12,581 nucleotides of DNA. Source: CALMEC01 sp031372145 (GTDB lineage Bacteria; Actinomycetota; Thermoleophilia; Miltoncostaeales; Miltoncostaeaceae). Made by a program: the position numbers and the translations under genes. The stretch is from positions 1 through 12,581 of the forward strand of contig JANMKR010000152.1 of NCBI GenBank assembly GCA_031372145.1, written 5' to 3'. Positions 1 through 5,468 of the stretch are shown one piece after another. Position 1 is the stretch's first letter. The number at the start of each line of letters is the position of its first letter. The notes under the pieces are model-generated. The model did no database searches and was not told the origin of the DNA. It saw nothing but the letters and a program-made list of their open reading frames with translations.

Positions 1-252
1 CCACGACAGCTCGACGATCTGACCGAACGCGAGCGAGACGTGTTTCGCCTGATCGCTCGCGGCCTCTCGAACGCGGAGATCGGCCAAGAACTCCACATCA
101 GCGACACTACTGTCAAGACACACATCACGCATCTACTCCAGAAGCTCAACCTCCGCGACCGCGTCCAGGCAGTCGTGCTCGCGTACCAGACAGGGCTCGC
201 CGACGCGGACACCGGACGGCCAAGCGGTCGCGATGAGCGCGCGGCTCGCTAG
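1..252 (+). CDS. LuxR/NarL-type response regulator, C-terminal DNA-binding part (5' truncated by window)
   Basis: Reading frame 1 is open from the first base to the TAG at 250-252 (83 codons), so the gene starts outside the window. The visible protein is a canonical GerE/LuxR helix-turn-helix. It starts with the LTERERDVFRLIARGLSN scanning-helix signature, continues with AEIGQELHIS and the recognition helix TTVKTHITHLLQKL, and ends with LRDRVQAVVLAYQTGL. This is the output domain of NarL/FixJ-family two-component regulators, which bind DNA as dimers once the N-terminal receiver is phosphorylated. The receiver or sensor part is not visible, so a stand-alone LuxR regulator is also possible. After the HTH there is a charged, low-complexity tail of about 18 residues. 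No target can be named from the sequence. The family call is secure; the partner kinase is unknown. Confidence 0.93.
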   Translation, partial: PRQLDDLTERERDVFRLIARGLSNAEIGQELHISDTTVKTHITHLLQKLNLRDRVQAVVLAYQTGLADADTGRPSGRDERAAR

Positions 253-269
253 TGGCCTGTCTCAGGAAT

Positions 270-297
270 AGCTTTGCAGTCTGGCGGCTGCAAAGCT
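270..297. terminator. Perfect 10-bp stem-loop between convergent genes (likely bidirectional terminator)
   Basis: AGCTTTGCAG (270-279) and CTGCAAAGCT (288-297) are perfectly complementary around an 8-nt loop. The hairpin lies 17 bp after the stop of the LuxR gene and downstream of the minus-strand gene ending at 381, where a bidirectional terminator would be expected. There is no T-tract on either side, which is common for terminators in high-GC actinobacteria but lowers certainty. Confidence 0.6.
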
Positions 298-380
298 CCG
301 CAGGGGCGCATACCGTTCAGACAGACGTTTCGCCTTTGGAGCGTTGTCCTCGCCTTCGCCCATATGGTCCGATATGAACC

Positions 381-674
381 TCACCCGCCGTGGCGACCCC
401 CACGGGTCATGACGCAGATCTCGCTCAGGTCGACCAAGTGAACGCTGCCGGCGGCGAGCAGGGACGATTCGCGCACGATCACGGCCCATTGCGCGCGATC
501 ACCCCAATGCGCGGCATAGATCGCATCGCCGACGAACCGGACGTGACGCTCGGCTTCCCACACCTCCGCTGAGACCGGAATGGAGGGCAGGGGAATCAGA
601 GACGGCGACGTGATCTCGGGCGCGACGCGACGGGCGACGTCGGCCGCGAGTTCGACCATCGCAGAGGGTTGCAT
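381..674 (-). CDS. Hypothetical protein, 97 aa
   Basis: I do not recognise a family. The start at the ATG at 674-672 is chosen because GGAGGA lies a few bases upstream; an in-frame upstream start at 695 would add seven residues and has no better ribosome site. The protein has an N-terminal helix-like segment (MQPSAMVELAADVARRVAP) and a proline-rich stretch (TSPSLIPLPSIPVS). A central part could form beta strands (ERHVRFVGDAIYAAHWGDR, then AQWAVIVRESSLLAAG). The tail is glycine- and arginine-rich. There is no signal peptide or membrane helix. It follows the VOC dioxygenase gene on the same strand with a 57-bp gap, so it may be the last gene of the yceI-VOC transcript. An overlapping 429-codon frame on the same strand is judged spurious because the VOC gene explains it. 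Confidence 0.6.
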   Translation of the reverse strand: MQPSAMVELAADVARRVAPEITSPSLIPLPSIPVSAEVWEAERHVRFVGDAIYAAHWGDRAQWAVIVRESSLLAAGSVHLVDLSEICVMTRGGRHGG

Positions 675-714
675 GGGTCCTCCTCGCTCGAACACCGGAT
701 GGCTCGACTCTGAC

Positions 715-729
715 CCCGCGCCGCGCGGG
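715..729. other. Short GC hairpin between VOC gene and downstream hypothetical gene
   Basis: CCCGCG (715-720) pairs with CGCGGG (724-729) around CCG, three bases after the stop of the VOC gene on the minus strand. It may weaken read-through into the downstream gene or slow 3' decay. It is short and GC-only, so chance is a real alternative. Confidence 0.25.
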
Positions 730-731
730 TG

Positions 732-1601
732 TCAACCGGTCGTTGCCAAGAGCAGGGCGTTTCCCGAAGGGTCTCGCACCAGGACGCCGTCGTCGGTCGC
801 GGTGGGGGCCTGCCCGGATGAGGCGACACGGCCTGCCACCCGGTCGCGCTCGTCCACTGTCGGCAGGATCACCGTCGCGTGTCGAAGCGATGCCGTGCCG
901 GGTGACGGCGGAGGTGCACCCATGCTCTGCCAGACGTTCGCGCCGATGTGGTGGTGGTAGCCGCCCGCTGCGAGGAACGCGGCATGTGGTCCGTACGTCG
1001 CCATCAGGTCGAGACCCAACACGTCGCGGTAGAAGTCGATGGTTTCCGGTACGTCCCGCACGCGCAGGTGCACGTGGCCCATATCGGTGCCGGCGGGCAG
1101 GCCCTCGAACGTCTCGGTCCGGGGATCGGCGAGTTCGGTCAGCAGATTGTCGACGTCGAGCGCAATGGTCGTGATCTCGTCGACACGATCCTCCCACAGC
1201 TCCCGGGGCCGGTCGTGGTAGATCTCGATGCCGTGGTCGTCGGGGTCCTGCAGGTAGATCGCCTCGCTGACGAAGTGATCTGACAGGCCGGCCAGCGGCA
1301 CCTGCGTGTGCGCGGCGTGCGTCAGCCACCGCGCCAGATCGGCCCGCGCAGGCACTCGCAGCGCCAGGTGGAACAACCCGGTACGGCCACGCGACGGAGC
1401 TGCTCCCGGCACCTCGACGAGGTGCACGAGCTCCTCGCCGCCGGCGCCGAGCGATGCACGGCCGTCGCTGTGGTCCAGCACCCCGAGGCCGACTGCCTCC
1501 CGGTAATACTCGATCGATCGGCGCAGATCGGCGACCGTCAGATGCACGGCACCCATCCGGGTGAACCTGTCGATCACAGGTGGTGGGGTGCTCGCGGGCA
1601 T
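732..1601 (-). CDS. VOC-family extradiol dioxygenase homologue (catechol 2,3-dioxygenase, CatE-like), two domains
   Basis: This 289-aa protein has four beta-alpha-beta-beta-beta modules, i.e. two VOC (glyoxalase/bleomycin-resistance/dioxygenase) domains. Numbering here counts from the GTG one codon upstream of the chosen ATG. The N-terminal domain has GAVHLTV (H21), LFHLALRV (H79) and GIEIYHDRP (E127), a full 2-His-1-Glu metal site. The C-terminal domain keeps GHVHLRV (H179) and LRHATV (H242) but has Leu at 285 where the Glu would fall. The arrangement and length fit CatE-like proteins, which cleave catechols or related ring diols using Fe(II); the true substrate is unknown. The ATG at 1601 is preferred because AGGAG (1614-1610 on the minus strand) lies 8 nt upstream, and that site overlaps the stop of yceI, implying translational coupling. 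The divergent HxlR regulator is a likely controller. Confidence 0.85.
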   Translation of the reverse strand: MPASTPPPVIDRFTRMGAVHLTVADLRRSIEYYREAVGLGVLDHSDGRASLGAGGEELVHLVEVPGAAPSRGRTGLFHLALRVPARADLARWLTHAAHTQVPLAGLSDHFVSEAIYLQDPDDHGIEIYHDRPRELWEDRVDEITTIALDVDNLLTELADPRTETFEGLPAGTDMGHVHLRVRDVPETIDFYRDVLGLDLMATYGPHAAFLAAGGYHHHIGANVWQSMGAPPPSPGTASLRHATVILPTVDERDRVAGRVASSGQAPTATDDGVLVRDPSGNALLLATTG

Positions 1602-1612
1602 CACGACTGCTC

Positions 1613-2179
1613 CTATTGGTCGTTGCTCTTGACGGTGGACAGGTCCAAGGTGATTGTGATCTTGTCACCCACGAGCACGCCGCCGGCCTCGAGCACCTGG
1701 TTCCAGTTGAGGCCAAAGTCCTTGCGGCTGATCGTGCCACGTGCCTCAAGCGCGATCCGCTCGTTGCCCCACGGGTCGGTGCCCGCACCGTTGACGGTGG
1801 CGTCGAGGGTCACCTGACGTGTGGTCCCCTTGATCGTCAGATCGCCCGTGATGCGGTACTCGCCGGCGGCGGCAACGAGGCCCGTCGAGGCGAAGCGGAT
1901 CTCGGGGTGGTTGGCGGCGTCGAAGAAGTCGGCCGAGCGCAGGTGCTCGTCGCGTTGTGCTTCGTTGGTGTCGATGCTCGCGGCCTGGACGACTCCGTCG
2001 ATCCGCGCAGCGCCGTGCTCGTCTGCGCTGAGCGACCCCGAGAACTGGGTGAACCGTCCACGCACGGTGGCGATCATCATGTGTTTGACCGAGAAGCCGA
2101 TGGTGGAATGGGAGGCGTCGATGTTCCACGTACCGGCTGGCACGATGGCGGAGGTGGGGGTGAGGGTGGTGCTGGACAT
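1613..2179 (-). CDS. YceI family protein (lipid/polyisoprenoid-binding lipocalin-like fold), cytoplasmic form
   Basis: 188 aa. It matches the YceI family from near residue 14 to the end: GTWNIDASHSTIGFSVKH, then a beta-rich core with RGRFTQFSGSL, SIDTNEAQRDEHLRSADFF, HPEIRFAST, GDLTIKGTTRQVTLDA and DFGLNWN. YceI proteins form an extended beta-barrel that holds long isoprenoid chains such as polyprenyl groups of quinones. No signal peptide is present, so this copy should be cytoplasmic, unlike periplasmic E. coli YceI. AGGAGA (2192-2187, minus) sits 7 nt before the ATG. The gene is first in the minus-strand run with the VOC dioxygenase, and its stop overlaps the ribosome site of that gene. A role in quinone or hydrophobic electrophile handling is inferred from its neighbours only. 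Confidence 0.92.
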   Translation of the reverse strand: MSSTTLTPTSAIVPAGTWNIDASHSTIGFSVKHMMIATVRGRFTQFSGSLSADEHGAARIDGVVQAASIDTNEAQRDEHLRSADFFDAANHPEIRFASTGLVAAAGEYRITGDLTIKGTTRQVTLDATVNGAGTDPWGNERIALEARGTISRKDFGLNWNQVLEAGGVLVGDKITITLDLSTVKSNDQ

Positions 2180-2217
2180 TGCTGGTTCTCCTGATCTGGA
2201 CTAGTATGTGGCAAGCG

Positions 2218-2238
2218 AAAAGCAAGTGACTTACTTTT
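2218..2238. promoter_or_regulatory. 21-bp near-perfect palindrome, candidate HxlR operator
   Basis: The sequence is symmetric about G2228. The arms AAAAG.AAGT and ACTT.CTTTT match at 9 of 10 position pairs, with only the C2223/A2233 pair breaking symmetry. It sits in the 85-bp space between the yceI start (2179, minus) and the hxlR start (2265, plus). It is AT-rich against a GC-rich background, and its centre overlaps the hxlR -35 hexamer. HxlR/DUF24 proteins bind such dyads as dimers. I infer that the divergent regulator binds here and controls both directions. Confidence 0.6.
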
Positions 2239-2254
2239 AGTCTGCAGCTACCGT
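2226..2254 (+). promoter_or_regulatory. Predicted hxlR promoter
   Basis: GTGACT (2226-2231, 4/6 to TTGACA) and TACCGT (2249-2254, fits TANNNT) are separated by 17 bp. The ATG at 2265 is 10 nt after the -10, so the mRNA would have almost no leader. That agrees with the absence of a convincing ribosome-binding site. The palindrome at 2218-2238 covers the -35, which would give autorepression. Confidence 0.5.
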
Positions 2255-2264
2255 AACAGAAGTA

Positions 2265-2675
2265 ATGGAACAGTCAAGCCCCCCCATGCCCCTTGAACTC
2301 TGCGAACGTGCCGCATGCATCTTCGGGCTGCTCGGCAAACGCTGGAGCGGGCTCGTCGTGGACTTGCTCCTGCAGCGGCCTGCGCGGTTCAGCGAGCTGG
2401 CCCGCGCGGTGCCTGGGCTTTCGGAGCGTGTGCTGGGTGAGCGCCTGCGCGAGCTCGAGGAGGCCGGAGTGGTGGAGCGCACCGTCAGCACGGGGCCGCC
2501 CATCACGGTCACCTATTCATTGAGCGACCTGGGTGCGGAGCTGGAGCCGGCGATGGCGGAGCTTCGGGCGTGGGCATCCAAGCTGATGGGCCGCGAGGTT
2601 CGTCAGGGGACGCCGGGCGGCTCCGATCACGTTCCATCCCCGACACGACGTCGGTCGAACCGTCGCCCGCAGTGA
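2265..2675 (+). CDS. HxlR/DUF24 (MarR-like) winged helix-turn-helix transcriptional regulator
   Basis: 136 aa. Residues 11-110 are a typical HxlR domain: LCERAACIFGLLGKRWSGLV, then LLLQRPARFSELARAVPGLS, then the recognition helix ERVLGERLRELEEAGVVER, then the wing TVSTGPPITVTYSLSDLGAEL. The N-terminal Cys13 stands where this family keeps a redox-active Cys (Cys6 in YodB, Cys7 in CatR); Cys18 is a second nearby Cys. Members sense quinones, diamide or aldehydes by thiol oxidation and usually repress a divergent detoxification gene. Here the divergent genes are yceI and a CatE-like VOC protein, the same partner type as in Bacillus. The last 25 residues are a basic, low-complexity tail. The ATG at 2265 is used; a second ATG at 2286 has no ribosome site. 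Family sure, inducer inferred. Confidence 0.92.
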   Translation: MEQSSPPMPLELCERAACIFGLLGKRWSGLVVDLLLQRPARFSELARAVPGLSERVLGERLRELEEAGVVERTVSTGPPITVTYSLSDLGAELEPAMAELRAWASKLMGREVRQGTPGGSDHVPSPTRRRSNRRPQ

Positions 2676-2755
2676 CGTCGTCCGGTGTGGATGCCACGGG
2701 ATCCAGGTGAGTCAACGAACATGGGCTCGCGATACGTGGGCGGCGGTCCCGACAT

Positions 2756-2799
2756 GGCGGATCGGGGGGCCCGCTCCTCCCCGTTCGGCTAGGTCCGCC
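2756..2799 (+). terminator. Nested GC-rich inverted repeat, possible hxlR terminator
   Basis: GGCGGA (2756-2761) pairs with TCCGCC (2794-2799), and inside it CGGGG (2763-2767) pairs with CCCCG (2779-2783). It lies 80 bp after the hxlR stop. There is no T-tract, and such arms can arise by chance at this GC content. Confidence 0.3.
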
Positions 2800-2886
2800 G
2801 CGATCCGGCGAAACGGCACCCTGACCGATGGTCGAGACTTGATGAGAGAGCTGTCACAAACACCAGGTGGGGTGTCTCAGGCGGAG

Positions 2887-2892
2887 TAACGT
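2887..2892 (+). promoter_or_regulatory. -10-like TAACGT placed for a leaderless transcript
   Basis: TAACGT fits TANNNT and ends 8 nt before the ATG at 2901. A start site there would put transcription initiation at or next to the start codon. The gene lacks a well-placed ribosome site (GGAG at 2882-2885 is too far), which fits a leaderless mRNA. No clear -35 is seen. Confidence 0.4.
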
Positions 2893-2900
2893 CAGCCTCG

Positions 2901-3290
2901 ATGAACACTCCGGGAACATCAAAATGTGACGAACCGATCCGCGTTCTGGTCGCGGCTCACGGGGGCTCGGCTGCCCGTCTCGCGAGCGTTCTGTCCAGCG
3001 ACTACGTCCACGTCGTCGCGATCGCCGAACTCGACGACCGCGTCGGCGACGCGGTGCGACGACTCGACCCGGACGTGCTTGTCCTGGCGGGCGGCGCGTC
3101 GATCGAAACGGCCCGAGCAGTCGCCGAGCAGATCGCGGCCACGGCGTCGCGTGTCACGGTGATGATCGTGGACGATCAAGGGGCCATTGCGGACACGCGC
3201 GTGTTCTGGCCCAAGGTTCGCACGTACCGCACGGCGACCGCTGTCGAGCCACCGCCGTTTCTGCTCGGCGATCTTCTCGCCTGCGCCTGA
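2901..3290 (+). CDS. Small protein with receiver-like alpha/beta pattern lacking the phospho-acceptor Asp
   Basis: 129 aa. The order of predicted elements resembles a response-regulator receiver: strand PIRVLVAAHGG (12-22), helix SAARLASVLSS, strand YVHVVAIAE, helix DRVGDAVRRL, strand PDVLVLAGGA (57-66), helix ETARAVAEQIAA, and strand RVTVMIVDD (84-92). In true receivers the first strand ends in two acidic residues and the third strand ends in the phosphorylated Asp. Here those positions are Ala18-Ala19-His20 and Ala63, so aspartyl phosphorylation is not expected. There is no output domain, signal peptide or membrane helix. It may be a stand-alone pseudo-receiver, but a generic Rossmann-like fold is an alternative because the similarity is pattern-level only. 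It stands alone, with no operon partner within 100 bp. The function is unknown. Confidence 0.7.
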   Translation: MNTPGTSKCDEPIRVLVAAHGGSAARLASVLSSDYVHVVAIAELDDRVGDAVRRLDPDVLVLAGGASIETARAVAEQIAATASRVTVMIVDDQGAIADTRVFWPKVRTYRTATAVEPPPFLLGDLLACA

Positions 3291-3342
3291 CCGATCGTCC
3301 CGGTACCACCGGTCAACACAGGCTGGTCGTGAGGCAATCAGG

Positions 3343-3348
3343 TATAAA
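3343..3348 (+). promoter_or_regulatory. Predicted -10 box of the met transcript
   Basis: TATAAA is one of the best matches to TATAAT in the window and stands out in GC-rich sequence. Counting 6-10 nt downstream puts the transcription start near 3354-3358, exactly where the foldable leader begins. No good -35 hexamer is seen at 16-18 bp, so an activator or extended contact may be used. Confidence 0.5.
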
Positions 3349-3353
3349 CCCCT

Positions 3354-3425
3354 GCTCAGGTACTGCAGTGGGGGTTGTCGAGGGCCCGCTGCAGACAGCG
3401 CCGACACGAGGCCCCGAGAATGAGC
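3354..3425 (+). promoter_or_regulatory. Foldable 5' leader of the metX transcript, candidate cis-regulatory RNA
   Basis: The predicted mRNA start can fold into one closed, nested element. GCTCA (3354-3358) pairs with TGAGC (3421-3425). Inside it GGGG (3371-3374) pairs with CCCC (3412-3415), then TGTCG (3376-3380) with CGACA (3402-3406), then CGCTG (3387-3391) with CAGCG (3396-3400) around CAGA. The outermost stem includes the UG of the small-ORF start codon (3420-3422). The GAGG ribosome site (3408-3411) lies in an internal loop. A competing pairing, GGGCC (3382-3386) with GGCCC (3410-3414), would cover that ribosome site. The core motifs of SAM-I/IV (CGGCAACC-type) and SAH riboswitches are not present. 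It could be a new metabolite-sensing element, or chance GC pairing. Confidence 0.4.
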
Positions 3426-3569
3426 GAACACCGCGCCGAGACCACCGCACCGCACGGCCGTCAGGTTCAGGGTCCCATGACAGGCTCGGTCGGCATCGAG
3501 CGCATCGATGACACACTCGCCGCCCTCAACCAGGCGCTCGCCAATTCGCGCGACGCCGTGACGGCGTAG
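3420..3569 (+). CDS. Small leader-type ORF (49 aa) just upstream of metX
   Basis: The ATG at 3420 has GAGG (3408-3411) at a normal distance of 8 nt, and about 81% of third codon positions are G or C, as in the neighbouring real genes. The product starts MSEHRAETTAPHGRQ and ends IERIDDTLAALNQALANSRDAVTA, which looks like an amphipathic helix. I know no family for it. Its TAG is 8 nt before the metX GTG, and metX has no ribosome site of its own, so ribosomes finishing this ORF may reinitiate at metX. There is no run of Met codons as in a classical attenuator peptide. A shorter product from the internal ATG at 3477 is possible. It is too small for certainty. Confidence 0.55.
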   Translation: MSEHRAETTAPHGRQVQGPMTGSVGIERIDDTLAALNQALANSRDAVTA

Positions 3570-3577
3570 CACCCGAC

Positions 3578-4774
3578 GTGCCGACCGCGCCGGCAGCTGG
3601 GTCGGTCGGCCTTGCGGAAACGCAGCGGGTCGTCCTGTTCACCCAGGATGACCCGCTCGTGCTGCAGTCCGGGGCGACGCTGGGGCCGGTCGAGGTCGCG
3701 TACGAGACATACGGCACACTCAACGCCGAGGCGTCCAACGGCGTCTTCATCTGCCATGCGCTGACCGGGGACGCCCATGCGGCCGGCCACACCGGTGATC
3801 CCTCACGGCCGGGCTGGTGGGACACGCTGATCGGCCCCGGCAAGCCGGTCGACACCGATCGATTCTTCGTGATCTGCGCAAACCTGCTCGGAGGGTGTCA
3901 GGGCACGACCGGTCCGTCGAGCACCGATCCGACCACGGGAACCCCGTACGGGCTGCGCTTCCCGATCTTCACGATCTCGGACCTGGTGACGGTCCACCGG
4001 GCGCTATTGCGCCACCTGGGCGTGACGCGGCTCATGGCGGCGATCGGAGGGTCCGTCGGCGGGATGCAGGTCTTGCAATGGGCGCTGGACCATCCGGAGG
4101 ACCTGCACGCCGGGATGATGGTCTGCGCGACCGGACGTCTGTCGGCGCAGAACATCGCGTTCTCGGCGGTTGCGCGCGAGGCCATCCTGCGGGATCCCGA
4201 CTTCAACGGCGGCGACTACTACGACACTCCCAAGCATCCAGACATGGGGCTCTCGCTCGCGCGCATGATCGCGCACATCACCTACCTGAGCGAGGAGTCG
4301 ATGCGGCACAAGTTCGGCCGTCGGATCCAGGACGCCGACGAGCCGCGACACAACTTCGGCGTCGACTTTCAGGTCGAGAGTTACCTCCAGTATCAAGGCG
4401 AGAGCTTCCTCAAACGGTTCGACGCCAACAGCTACCTCTACCTGACACGGGTCATGGACTACTTCGATCCGTTTGCCGATCCGGTGGCGGCTGCCGAGCG
4501 TCTCAGGCATGTGACGACGCGGTTTCTGGTCTTGTCGTTCGATACGGACTGGCGCTTTGACACGGCCCATTCACGCGAAGTCGTGCGGACCCTCCAGGCC
4601 AGTCGCGTTCCGGTGACGTTCCGCGAGATCGAGTCGCCGTGGGGCCACGACTCGTTTCTGCTGGTGGTCCCCGAGTACCACCGCACCGTCGCTGCGTTCC
4701 TGGGTCGCATGGAGCAAGAAGCCGTCAACGGCGCGCGCCACGCCCGGACCCCAGGGGAGGACGTTGCGGCCTGA
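3578..4774 (+). CDS. metX: Homoserine O-acyltransferase MetX (probably O-acetyltransferase)
   Basis: 398 aa, normal length. MetX transfers an acyl group from acyl-CoA to the hydroxyl of L-homoserine, committing it to methionine synthesis. It is an alpha/beta-hydrolase fold enzyme. Visible family motifs are VAYETYGTLN, FICHALTGDAHAAG, ICANLLGGCQGTTGPSS, the nucleophile elbow GGSVGGMQ (Ser159), Arg229 in SLARMIAH, Asp324 in DTDW, and His357 in SPWGHDSF, giving the Ser-Asp-His triad. The GTG start is chosen because the product then begins shortly before the conserved GSVGLAETQ segment. It has no ribosome site, so coupling to the 49-codon ORF upstream is likely. metW overlaps its end by 11 bp. 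Whether the donor is acetyl- or succinyl-CoA cannot be told by eye; MetX homologues of both kinds exist. Confidence 0.97.
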   Translation: MPTAPAAGSVGLAETQRVVLFTQDDPLVLQSGATLGPVEVAYETYGTLNAEASNGVFICHALTGDAHAAGHTGDPSRPGWWDTLIGPGKPVDTDRFFVICANLLGGCQGTTGPSSTDPTTGTPYGLRFPIFTISDLVTVHRALLRHLGVTRLMAAIGGSVGGMQVLQWALDHPEDLHAGMMVCATGRLSAQNIAFSAVAREAILRDPDFNGGDYYDTPKHPDMGLSLARMIAHITYLSEESMRHKFGRRIQDADEPRHNFGVDFQVESYLQYQGESFLKRFDANSYLYLTRVMDYFDPFADPVAAAERLRHVTTRFLVLSFDTDWRFDTAHSREVVRTLQASRVPVTFREIESPWGHDSFLLVVPEYHRTVAAFLGRMEQEAVNGARHARTPGEDVAA

Positions 4775-5363
4775 CCTGGCCCTGGTCGCCGGCATGGTGC
4801 CGGCCGGCGCGCGTGTACTGGACCTGGGATGCGGCGACGGGGCGCTCCTGGAGTACCTGATTCGCGCCGACGGCTGCGACGGACACGGCGTCGAAATCTC
4901 CACCGATGGGTTTCATGCATGCATCGATCGTGGGGTGCCGGTCGTACAGGGGGACATCGACGATGGGCTGGGCGATTTCGAGAGTGGGTCGTTCGATGTC
5001 GTCGTGCTGTCTCAGACGCTTCAGGCGACGCGCCGTCCGGCGTTCGTCCTGCAGGAGATGATGCGCGTCGCGCCCGCGGGAATCGTGTCGTTTCCCAACT
5101 TCGGTCACTGGCATATCCGGTTGGGGCTTCTGGTGCGTGGGCGGATGCCATCGTCGCGCCTCCTTCCCTTCGCGTGGCACGAGACGCCCAACATCCATAT
5201 GTGCACGATCCGCGACTTCGAGGAGCTGATCAGGAGCGAGGGCCTTCGGACGACGGCGAGGGTTCCGCTCAACATCGCAGGAGGGCGCGCGCCCGCTCGC
5301 GTCGAGCGGCGCCCGAACCTCCTGGCCGCCGGTGCCGTGTACCGACTCGAGCCTGGCGGCTGA
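4764..5363 (+). CDS. metW: Methionine biosynthesis protein MetW (SAM-dependent methyltransferase fold)
   Basis: 199 aa. MetW is a class I methyltransferase-like protein encoded beside metX in many bacteria, where it supports MetX activity or homoserine acylation. The glycine-rich SAM loop ARVLDLGCGDGALLEYL (from residue 17) and the MetW-typical LSQTLQATRRP, SFPNFGHWHIRLGLLVRGRMP, FAWHETPNIHMCTIRDFEEL are all present. The TTG at 4764 is chosen because it gives the family-like N-terminus MRPDLALVAG. GGGGAGG (4754-4760) lies 3 nt before it, rather close. The ATG at 4795 would cut into the domain. The start overlaps the last 11 bp of metX, so the two are translated together. The exact biochemical role of MetW is still debated for the family. 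Confidence 0.95.
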   Translation: MRPDLALVAGMVPAGARVLDLGCGDGALLEYLIRADGCDGHGVEISTDGFHACIDRGVPVVQGDIDDGLGDFESGSFDVVVLSQTLQATRRPAFVLQEMMRVAPAGIVSFPNFGHWHIRLGLLVRGRMPSSRLLPFAWHETPNIHMCTIRDFEELIRSEGLRTTARVPLNIAGGRAPARVERRPNLLAAGAVYRLEPGG

Positions 5364-5380
5364 GCGAGAATGAGGTAGGC

Positions 5381-5417
5381 TTTGCGTTACCCGCAAACAG
5401 CACAAAAATTTTCTGTG
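5381..5417. promoter_or_regulatory. Two adjacent dyads in an AT-rich patch after metW
   Basis: TTTGCG (5381-5386) and CGCAAA (5392-5397) form a 6-bp inverted repeat with a 5-bp spacer. Four bases later, 5401-5417 is a 17-bp near-palindrome (CACA.AAA.TTT.TGTG) with one mismatched pair about T5409. This is the most AT-rich place in the window. It could be a promoter/operator for the downstream small gene, or the first dyad could help terminate the met transcript. Confidence 0.4.
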
Positions 5418-5444
5418 AGCACTGACGTAAGGAACACCGGGCTC

Positions 5445-5468
5445 ATGCGTCGTATTGGTAGACCATGA
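5445..5468 (+). CDS. Seven-codon mini-ORF overlapping the start of the next small gene
   Basis: ATG at 5445 encodes MRRIGRP and stops at TGA 5466-5468, overlapping the ATG at 5465 (ATGA). AAGGAA lies about 10 nt upstream of this mini-ORF, while the following gene has no ribosome site of its own. Either the mini-ORF is a translated leader that passes ribosomes to the 63-aa gene, or the match is accidental. Confidence 0.35.
   Translation: MRRIGRP

Larger units (their letters stand above)
2676..2900. other. Intergenic region without a convincing gene
   Basis: The 225 bp between hxlR and the next gene contain a 60-codon GTG-started frame (2707-2889) with no ribosome site, no family resemblance and arginine/proline-rich shadow-like composition, so it is not called. 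The region does hold a nested inverted repeat at 2756-2799 and a -10-like box at 2887-2892. Confidence 0.5.

Noticed and set aside
499..1788. 429-codon minus-strand open frame across the VOC and yceI genes
   Set aside because: Arginine/proline-rich shadow frame; the VOC and YceI frames give clear family motifs, so this is not real.
743..2194. Several plus-strand frames antisense to the VOC and yceI genes
   Set aside because: No motifs, arginine-rich composition and no ribosome sites; typical antisense openness of high-GC genes.
2707..2889. 60-codon plus-strand GTG frame before the pseudo-receiver gene
   Set aside because: No ribosome site, no family likeness, low-complexity composition.
3354..3425. 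A known SAM or SAH riboswitch before metX
   Set aside because: The core conserved bases of SAM-I/IV (GGCAACC) and SAH elements are not visible; only unnamed stems are present, so it was kept as a candidate structured leader.
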